DNA of 11,598 nt from contig JBBRLA010000232.1 of the NCBI GenBank assembly GCA_038231615.1, positions 1-11,598 of the forward strand. The letters run 5' to 3'. Below, one piece after another: positions 5,328 through 11,598 of this stretch. The position numbers were made by a program, and so were the translations under genes. The notes below the pieces were generated by a model. It saw only the letters and a program-made list of their open reading frames with translations. It ran no database searches and was not told the DNA's origin. The DNA comes from JBBRLA01 sp038231615. Lineage in GTDB: Bacteria; Myxococcota_A; Polyangia; Palsa-1104; JAEUJZ01. Each line of letters begins with the position of its first letter. The first letter of the stretch is position 1.

Positions 5328-7210
5328 AAGGAATCCGCGTCGATGTAACCCTCTGCCGAGAGCGACTCCAGGCGACGGAAATATGCGTCGCGAGCTTCGC
5401 GATCGCTGTCGAACCACAAGCGCTGCTGTCGCGGCTCCGCCGCCGCGTCCGAGGTGGCCCGGGCGCCCCAGACCAGGCGCACCAGCCGATCGTCCAGCGA
5501 GACCCGGTACACGGTCTCCGCCCCGGACGGCTCCCGGCGCGAGAGGGTGCGGGTCTCAGCGCGAATCAGCTTGCGCCCTTCGGGGGTCTGCCGCAACGCC
5601 TCATCCTGTGCCCGGCGGCGGCCGTAAAACAACCGCAGCGCCAGCAGGTGCTCGCAGGGGCCCTCGCGCATCCCCGATCGCCGGAAGGTCGGGCAGCCGC
5701 AAGAGCCGTCCTTGGCACGGCCCTCCAGGTCCAGAAGGAAGCTGACCCGGTAGCTGCGCCGGGCCTCGCGATCGGTGACCTCGCCGCGGATCTCGATGCC
5801 CTCGCCGACGACCTCATGAATCTTGTTGAGCTGGATCTCGCCCTGCGGCTTCTGCCCATCCCCCAGCAGCCGGTGGGCCTGTGCCTCGCGCTGGCTGCCG
5901 TAGCGGATGACGCTCTCGTCGATGGGCTGGGGCAAAAGGTCCCGCGGGCGGTACACCCCCCGGGCCAGATCAAAGAGCACGTTGCCCCGCAGGCACAAAA
6001 GCTTGAGCGCCGCGCGGACCTTCTCGCCCGAAGTCTGCGAAGTCTGCGCCGTCTGCGATGTCTGCGACTCCGGCTTGCCGGCCATCTTGACGATCTCCGC
6101 CAAAGGCAGCGGCCCCCGCGCGACGAGCTGCGCCCGCACCGCGTCGGCCAGCTTGGCGGCGCCCGCGTCGGGCATCAGCGCATCGAACGAGGCGGCGCTG
6201 GACCAGCCCTTCTCGGTCCAGCCGGTCAGGCCCAGGGTCAGCGAGGCGTGGCCCAGATCGAGCACCCAGAACACCGGCAGCCCGGCCCCCAGAAGCTGCA
6301 CCCGCACCGAGCGCACATAGGGCAGCACCCGCGACAGGGAAAGGAGCCGCTGCCGCCCGAAGGTCCGCACCACCCGGGGGGCGCTGCCGCGGTACACCGG
6401 TCCGTGGCCCTCCAGCACGATCTCCCAGGGTTCCAGGATCATCCGCGGGGGGGCGCCGGGCACCAGCTCGAAGCGCAGGGCGCGGGGAGATTTCTTCGCC
6501 TTGCGGGTGCGCAGGGCGAACAGAGCATTGTACAGATCGATCGGCGAGAGTTCGCAGCTTACCGAGGGGAGCGTCGCGGCGGTCTGCACCTGAAGGAAGC
6601 CGCGCAGCCAGGGATAGGGCACCTCCAGGGTGCGCGGGTCGCCGGGGCCGGCGGCGGGCGCGCTGACCTCGGCGTGCAGGGCCACCGGCTGGTACGAGCG
6701 CAGGCGATCCAGCCCCTCGATGGCCGCCGGAGGCAGGTCCAGAAAGGCGGTGCCGTGGACGGCGCGGCGATCGGCGAAGAGTTCGCTGTGCAGGGCCAGC
6801 CGGGCATAGGCGCTTTCGTCCCGAGAAAAAACCTCCAGGGAAACCTCGTCGGGCTGGACCGTCAGCACCGGTTCCAGCACCGCCCCCTGGTGCTCGTCCG
6901 CCGCCAGGGACTCGTCGAGAAACGCCTTCTGCGCCTCCCACATGGCGGCGTTGGCCTTCTTGCCCTTCTTGGCCAGGTAGGCCAGGTACGCCGTGCGGTC
7001 CTTGCTCTTGGGGCGCAGGTCGCTGCCCAACACGCCGATGGCGGTCATCAGGGCATCCCGGAACAAGGCCGGGTCGCGCAGGGTGCCGTGGATGCCCACC
7101 GCTCCCCGGCTGCCGTCCAGGGACAGGTGGACCTGGGAGCCGTCCGCATCGCTGGAAAGCTCGCTCCTTTTCGGGTAGTTCACGGTGATCGGACACGTGG
7201 CGCTGATCAT
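5324..7210 (-). CDS. Winged-helix/SWIM zinc-finger protein, 628 aa (retron accessory)
   Basis: A SWIM zinc finger is visible as C504-x-C506-x12-C519-x-H521 (SCGCP ... GPCEHLLALRLFYGRR), the CxC...CxH arrangement of this domain, known for DNA or protein binding. Before it, around residues 394-430, the segment EKVRAALKLLCLRGNVLFDLARGVYRPRDLL looks like a winged-helix unit, so this resembles the 'WHSWIM' partner reported for one retron type. A four-fold SQT/AQT linker (about 381-392) precedes it. The N-terminal ~370 residues are an alpha/beta region I cannot assign. The ATG at 7210 shares ATGA with the upstream HEAT stop, with GAGG seven bases ahead, which implies translational coupling and joint function. 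The TGA at 5324-5326 lies just upstream of the retron ncRNA. No nuclease or membrane motif is evident, so its toxic or sensing role is inferred. Confidence 0.88.
   Translation of the reverse strand: MISATCPITVNYPKRSELSSDADGSQVHLSLDGSRGAVGIHGTLRDPALFRDALMTAIGVLGSDLRPKSKDRTAYLAYLAKKGKKANAAMWEAQKAFLDESLAADEHQGAVLEPVLTVQPDEVSLEVFSRDESAYARLALHSELFADRRAVHGTAFLDLPPAAIEGLDRLRSYQPVALHAEVSAPAAGPGDPRTLEVPYPWLRGFLQVQTAATLPSVSCELSPIDLYNALFALRTRKAKKSPRALRFELVPGAPPRMILEPWEIVLEGHGPVYRGSAPRVVRTFGRQRLLSLSRVLPYVRSVRVQLLGAGLPVFWVLDLGHASLTLGLTGWTEKGWSSAASFDALMPDAGAAKLADAVRAQLVARGPLPLAEIVKMAGKPESQTSQTAQTSQTSGEKVRAALKLLCLRGNVLFDLARGVYRPRDLLPQPIDESVIRYGSQREAQAHRLLGDGQKPQGEIQLNKIHEVVGEGIEIRGEVTDREARRSYRVSFLLDLEGRAKDGSCGCPTFRRSGMREGPCEHLLALRLFYGRRRAQDEALRQTPEGRKLIRAETRTLSRREPSGAETVYRVSLDDRLVRLVWGARATSDAAAEPRQQRLWFDSDREARDAYFRRLESLSAEGYIDADSF
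6034..6069 (-). repeat. 9-bp tandem repeat coding an SQT linker
   Basis: Four consecutive 9-bp units (plus strand TCTGCGAAG, TCTGCGAAG, TCTGCGCCG, TCTGCGATG) followed by TCTGCGACT-like flank encode SQT-AQT-SQT-type triplets in the SWIM protein. Unit gain or loss would keep the frame and change linker length only. Confidence 0.85.
7207..7210 (-). promoter_or_regulatory. ATGA stop-start overlap (translational coupling)
   Basis: The TGA of the HEAT gene (7209-7207) and the ATG of the SWIM gene (7210-7208) share the tetranucleotide ATGA on the minus strand. Such overlaps usually mean the second gene is translated by re-initiating ribosomes, keeping the two proteins in a fixed ratio. Confidence 0.85.
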
Positions 7211-10200
7211 GCCTGGGCCTCGTCGCCGGCCATGGGCCGCTTGCTGTCTCGTGTGGCCTTGCGCTGGGCGCGCTTGAGGGCGCGAAAGGCCGCCTTGCGC
7301 AGCGCCGGGTCGCCGGTTTTCTTGTCCATCGGCGCTCCGCTTCGCTGCGCGCTATCAAACGCCAGTTCTCGCAAGAGGGCCACCGCCTCGGCGCCGCCGG
7401 CCCGCCCGAGGGCGGCGATGGCGTCCAGCCGGGTGGGCCCATCGGTGGATTCCCGGCACAGGGAAAGAAGCGGCGCCAGCTCGCCCCGGGACAAAAGCCG
7501 CGGCAACGCCAGGCGCCGACCCGCCGGGGTGGAGATCTGGTCCTTGCCGACGCTGGCCGCGGTGGGCGAGAAGGCCACCGGGTCGAAGGGCTCGACCTTC
7601 AGGGCCTGCGCCGCCGCGTTCTTCGGCGAGATCCGCGACAGGGCGCTGGCCGCCGCCGTGCGCACCCCCACGTCGGTGTCCTTCAAGGCAGCCAAAAGCG
7701 CGGCCAGGTCCGCCTCGGCGCCAGGCTGCCCGAGTTTCTCGATGGCGTGGGCCGCCTCGCGACGGACCTCCGGGGTGGCACCCCCTCCGCGCAGCGCCTC
7801 CCGTGCCCGCGGCAGGAGATCCTTGACGCCCAACGTCAGCGCAGCCCAGTAGAGGCGCGTCCAGGCGAAGGCCTCGTCCTCTCGCTTCTCGCCATGCTCC
7901 CGCGCCCAGCGTTCCGCGGTCAGCCGCTCGGCACAAAGGACCGCTTCGCCCAGCAACCGGCGCTCCGCAGAAGGCATCGCCGCGTCGGGACCCCCCTCGG
8001 CGGCCCGCGCCCCGATGAGCCAGGCCGCCTCGGTGCGCGCCTTGGGCTCCTCGCTGCCCAGAAGCTTGACGAAGGCCGCCACCGGAATGGCCGGTCGGCG
8101 CAGAAGGCCATAGCGCAGCCGCTCGCGCAGCTCCTGCTCTTTCAGGGTGGCCAGCCGCGGCACCAGAAGGGCCGGATCGCCCTCGGGGGCTAGGTACGCC
8201 GCCGCCGGCTGCGAGATGTCCTCGTGCTCGCTGTCCACCGCCAGGAACTCGACCCGGGTGCGATCGTTTGGGAAGAGCCGGTCAAGGGCGATGCGCGCCT
8301 GGCGGCGTACCTCGTCCTCGTCTTCGTGCAGCGCCCGGGCCAGCGCCTTCTCGGCCTCGACATCGCCCAGAAAGCCCAGCTCCCTGGCGGCGGTGTGGCG
8401 GACTTTCTCATCCACCGACTGATCGCCGAGCAGCGCCTCCAGCCGGGAGCGTCCCCGATCGCCCCCCAGCCAGCGCAGGCCGCGGGCCGCCGCCGCCTGG
8501 ATGGCGGTGTCCTTGCCGCTGATGCTGGCCTCCTCGACCTGGTCGATCACTTCTCGCCGCGACTCAATGGCCGCGTCGTCATGGGGCAGCCGGTTGGCCA
8601 GGCGACCCAGCGCCTCGGTGGCCGCCGCCTGCATCCCGCCCTCCGCGGGGGCCTCCTCGGTGCCACCGGCGGCGACTTGCAACAGCTCGGCCAGCGCCCT
8701 GGGGTCGCCCAGGCTCCCCAAGGCCAAAAGGGCCCGTTCCCGCTCACCCCCCTCGCCTGCACGGACGAAGAGCAGCAGCGGACGCAACGCCGCGGCCCCG
8801 CCCTTGAATGCCACGCACTCGGCGGCGGGCAGGAGCAGTTCGCGGGCCCCGGCGCGCAGGACCTCCTCCATCGGCCCGACCTGCGCGCTCTTTTTCAGCA
8901 CCCGGGTGGCGTAGCTGTTCACGGCTTTTTGCCGCACCCGCGGGTCGCGGTCGGAGAAAAGCGGCAAGAGCAGCTCCGCCGCCGCGGGATCGCCCCCCGC
9001 GTCCAGCTCGCCGGCCGCCAGAAGACGGACCTCTGGGTCCTTGACCCGCACCGCCACCCGCAGCAGGCGCAGGGCCAGCGTAGCGTCGCGCCGCTCGCGT
9101 TCCTCGATCTCGTAGTCGATCGGGCGCGGTCGCTTCGGGCGAGGCGGCGCCGCCTTGTCGGCGATCTCCAGCGCCGCGACGAAAGCCCCGCGGCGCACCT
9201 CGCCGCTTGCGTCTTCCAGCCTGGCGCACAGGGGTTCGAGGGCCTCGGGGCTGCCGGTGCTCCCCAGCGCCTCGATCAGGCGGAGCTTCTCCGGGACCCC
9301 CACGGTACCTTCGACGACGTCTTCGTTATAAATGCGTCCAGCCAGGGCCCGCACCGCGGCGGCACTGCCCAGACGCACCAGGGCGTCCCGGGCCCGGTCG
9401 GCCTGCGCCTTTTCATTGTCGGCGGCGGCGCGCAGGAACGCGGCCAGCACCGGGGCGCAGCGGTCGTCTTTGCGCTCGGCCAGAAGCTCGGCGGCGCGCA
9501 GGCGCAGGTCGTCGTGGTCGCTTTCCATCGCGCTCGAAAGGGCCACGGTGACCCGGCTGTCGCGCTGGGTGGCCAGCCGCTCGATCACCCCGATGCGCAG
9601 GTCGGCGTACTCGCTGCTCAGCGCCCACAGGAGCGGCTCCAGACTGCCCTTCTCGGACAGCTTCTCCAGCAGCTCGAAGGCGTAGCGGCGCACCTCGGGC
9701 AGCGGCGACGAGAGCGCCCGGCGGATGCGCGGCCGGGCGGATTCGCCCCGGGCGGCGAACTCGTCGAGCGCCGCGCGGGCCACGTCCGCCGCCACCGAGC
9801 CCAGGGCCAGCGCCAGGGGCTCGTCCGACCCCTCCGGGAAGAGGCGCTTCATCCCGGCGAAGGCCGCCCTGCGCACCATATGGTTCGGGTCGTCCAGCGC
9901 CCGCAGCACCGGCGGGATCGCCGCGCCCCGGCCCACCTCGGCGACGCCGCCCAGCTCGACGATGCGATCCACCGCGTCGCGGCGCACCCGGTGCCCTTCC
10001 TCGTCCCCGGCGGCGACCTGCCGCAAAAGGCCCACGTAGGCCCCAAAGGCCAGCCGCAGAAGGTGCGAGCGGTCGCCCAGGTGGTATTCATGCTCCGGAT
10101 GGGCGGTGCTCTTCCCTTCATTCGCCGCGACCCCGGCCTCGTGCTTTTGCCCGTCCCCGGACCCATGAGCAGACCCATAGCCGGAAAAGATGCGCCGCAG

Positions 10201-11598
10201 CCAGCCCCGGGCCGGCTTGGTATCGGTGGACTCCGGTGCCCGCGGGGCGGTGTCGGGCACCAGATGGGTGTCCGCGGCCCGCGGCCTGCCGAAACGCTGC
10301 GCCTCCTTGAAGTAGTGCAGCGGCTTGTTCCGCAGGTTCAGCACTTGCGCCGCCGCGTAACGCTGCTCCGGCACATCGCCCGCTAGGGACTCGGCCAGGC
10401 CCAGGAGCATCCTGCCGCGGCTTTCCTCCGCCGGCCAGTCCTTCATGTCGGCGGCCTTCTCCGGACGCGGCGGCAGCAGCACCTCGACCACGTAGGCCAG
10501 GTAGGCATCGGGGTCGGTGCGCAGTTCCAGCGCCCGCGCCGCCGCGTAGCGCACCTCCGGCCGCTGCGACGAGAGGGCGCTGGTCAATAGGTCCGGGTCC
10601 AGTCCCTTGCGGAACGCTTGCAGGTCCCGGCAAAGGACGATGGCGAAGATGATCTCCTGCACCTCCCGCGACGGGTCCTCCAGCCCCTGGAGCATCCCGC
10701 CGTATCCCTCGGGCCCCAGCGCCGCGAAGGACAGAATGGCCCCCAGCCGGATCGGCAGGTGCTCGTGGCGCAGGTTGCCGGTCAACACCGGCAGCGCCCG
10801 CACATCCCCCAGGCGCGAGAGGCCGTCCGCCGCCCACGAGCGCACCCAGACGTCGGCGTGGGACAGCGCATCGAGCAGATAGCCCTCATCCGCCCGCCGC
10901 GCCGCCATGGCCAGGCCCCGTGCCGCCTGCTCGCGTACGTCGTTGTACTCGTCCTTCAGCAGCTCGGTGGCCAGGTACTTCACCGTGCGCGGCGCCCCCA
11001 GGGTGGCCAGGGCGCTTGCCGCGCGCTGCCGCAACGGCAGAAGGATCGCCAGCGGAATCTTCTTGAAGAGTTCTTTGTCGCCGAGCAGGGCCTCCATCGG
11101 ATCGATCAACTTCTCGTCGTGCCGCGGGGCCAGAAGCTCGGCCGCGCGCACCCGCAGGTCCAGGAAGCTGCCCTGGAGCGCCGCGTGGTGCGGCCCGGTG
11201 TTCTTCGAGTCGAGCCGGTCCAGGGTCAAAAGCCCCTCCGTTCGCACCGCGAGGTCTTCGTCGATGAGGAGCTTCATTAAGGCGCTGCGCACCGCCTCGG
11301 CCATCTCGGCCCCGGTGTGCGCTGCCCCCTTGGCCCCGGTGGCCCGCAGGGTCGGGTGGATCGAGGCCATCGCCAATAGGTAGGTTTGGGCATCCTTCTT
11401 CTCGACCAGCTTCAGCACCGCGTCATACGCGGTCTGCGCCACCGTGGCGTCCCGGTCGGAGATCAGGTTGTACAGCCGCTCCCGTGCCCAATCTTCCTTG
11501 CCGTGGGCGGTAAGTTCCTCGACCGCACGGGCGCGCAGGTCGGGGAAGCGCGCCAGCCCCACCCGATCGAGTACCTTCTGCGGGTCCTTCTGGTGCCA
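7207..11598 (-). CDS. Giant HEAT-repeat protein, 5' end outside window (retron accessory)
   Basis: The frame is open to the right edge (1463 codons before TGA at 7207-7209); a GTG at 11562 is in frame but is not convincingly the start, since 12 more codons continue upstream without a stop. About 30 repeats of the form (P/D)xVRxxAAxxLxxLGD can be picked out along the whole length, e.g. DVREQAARGLA, PEVRYAAARALELR, DDLRLRAAELLA, EKVRHTAARELGFLGD, VGVRTAAASALSRIS. This is an alpha-solenoid scaffold that binds proteins or nucleic acids. A low-complexity segment rich in Gly/His/Ser/Glu (about residues 447-507 of the visible part) splits the solenoid, and the C-terminus is basic (ALKRAQRKATRDSKR). 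No enzymatic motif is visible, though one could lie upstream. The ATGA overlap with the SWIM gene ties it to the retron. Confidence 0.9.
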   Translation of the reverse strand, partial: WHQKDPQKVLDRVGLARFPDLRARAVEELTAHGKEDWARERLYNLISDRDATVAQTAYDAVLKLVEKKDAQTYLLAMASIHPTLRATGAKGAAHTGAEMAEAVRSALMKLLIDEDLAVRTEGLLTLDRLDSKNTGPHHAALQGSFLDLRVRAAELLAPRHDEKLIDPMEALLGDKELFKKIPLAILLPLRQRAASALATLGAPRTVKYLATELLKDEYNDVREQAARGLAMAARRADEGYLLDALSHADVWVRSWAADGLSRLGDVRALPVLTGNLRHEHLPIRLGAILSFAALGPEGYGGMLQGLEDPSREVQEIIFAIVLCRDLQAFRKGLDPDLLTSALSSQRPEVRYAAARALELRTDPDAYLAYVVEVLLPPRPEKAADMKDWPAEESRGRMLLGLAESLAGDVPEQRYAAAQVLNLRNKPLHYFKEAQRFGRPRAADTHLVPDTAPRAPESTDTKPARGWLRRIFSGYGSAHGSGDGQKHEAGVAANEGKSTAHPEHEYHLGDRSHLLRLAFGAYVGLLRQVAAGDEEGHRVRRDAVDRIVELGGVAEVGRGAAIPPVLRALDDPNHMVRRAAFAGMKRLFPEGSDEPLALALGSVAADVARAALDEFAARGESARPRIRRALSSPLPEVRRYAFELLEKLSEKGSLEPLLWALSSEYADLRIGVIERLATQRDSRVTVALSSAMESDHDDLRLRAAELLAERKDDRCAPVLAAFLRAAADNEKAQADRARDALVRLGSAAAVRALAGRIYNEDVVEGTVGVPEKLRLIEALGSTGSPEALEPLCARLEDASGEVRRGAFVAALEIADKAAPPRPKRPRPIDYEIEERERRDATLALRLLRVAVRVKDPEVRLLAAGELDAGGDPAAAELLLPLFSDRDPRVRQKAVNSYATRVLKKSAQVGPMEEVLRAGARELLLPAAECVAFKGGAAALRPLLLFVRAGEGGERERALLALGSLGDPRALAELLQVAAGGTEEAPAEGGMQAAATEALGRLANRLPHDDAAIESRREVIDQVEEASISGKDTAIQAAAARGLRWLGGDRGRSRLEALLGDQSVDEKVRHTAARELGFLGDVEAEKALARALHEDEDEVRRQARIALDRLFPNDRTRVEFLAVDSEHEDISQPAAAYLAPEGDPALLVPRLATLKEQELRERLRYGLLRRPAIPVAAFVKLLGSEEPKARTEAAWLIGARAAEGGPDAAMPSAERRLLGEAVLCAERLTAERWAREHGEKREDEAFAWTRLYWAALTLGVKDLLPRAREALRGGGATPEVRREAAHAIEKLGQPGAEADLAALLAALKDTDVGVRTAAASALSRISPKNAAAQALKVEPFDPVAFSPTAASVGKDQISTPAGRRLALPRLLSRGELAPLLSLCRESTDGPTRLDAIAALGRAGGAEAVALLRELAFDSAQRSGAPMDKKTGDPALRKAAFRALKRAQRKATRDSKRPMAGDEAQA

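Noticed and set aside
5267..7852. 861-aa plus-strand open frame
   Set aside because: It is antisense to the SWIM and HEAT genes, shows no recognisable domain, and has the Arg/Gly/Pro/Ala/Gln-rich composition of a GC-rich shadow frame.
8224..10386. 720-aa plus-strand open frame
   Set aside because: Antisense shadow of the HEAT gene: His/Gln/Gly-rich with no motif, whereas the minus frame has regular repeats.

Overview
The window is GC-rich (roughly two thirds G+C by eye). Every gene I can support lies on the minus strand, so transcription runs from high to low coordinates. Strong G/C third-position bias, GTG/TTG starts and the type of retron found point to a high-GC, deltaproteobacteria-like organism (Myxococcota or a relative). 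This is inference; there is no rRNA or marker gene to confirm it.

Centre and right (3514-11598): a complete retron with two large partner genes. In transcription order these are: (1) a very large HEAT-repeat protein, open at the right edge with at least 1463 codons in the window; (2) a 628-aa protein with a winged-helix-like segment and a SWIM zinc finger (CxC-x12-CxH), whose ATG overlaps the HEAT stop codon by 4 bp (ATGA); (3) a retron non-coding RNA (about 4991-5272) with its own candidate promoter, a 20-nt a1/a2 inverted repeat matching at 18 of 20 positions, a ~78-nt msr, and an msd with a 34-bp stem interrupted by one bulged base, a 33-nt loop and an outer 7-bp stem; (4) a retron reverse transcriptase with NAxxH, LDIKGFF, LPQG, YADD and VTG motifs. 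The set RT + ncRNA + winged-helix/SWIM + HEAT matches what I recall as 'type XIII' in the 2020 computational classification of retrons, a type whose mechanism was, to my knowledge, only predicted. Predicted msr (~78 nt) and msDNA (~164 nt) sizes are close to the myxobacterial Mx162 molecule.

Left (1-3458): downstream of the RT and behind its own candidate promoter is a class-V aminotransferase/cysteine-desulfurase-fold PLP enzyme. A 34-bp tandem repeat of small GC hairpins overlaps its stop codon. Next come a 187-aa protein of unknown function, a 260-bp intergenic region with small palindromes, and a lytic-transglycosylase-like gene running off the left edge. These three genes may be ordinary neighbours; only the PLP enzyme is close enough to the retron to be worth testing as an extra component.

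Working model (inference): the RT makes a branched RNA-linked DNA from the ncRNA, and the RT-msDNA complex forms a tripartite assembly with the HEAT scaffold and the SWIM protein. By analogy with characterised retrons, this would be an anti-phage abortive-infection system in which the msDNA holds the effector inactive until a phage disturbs it.
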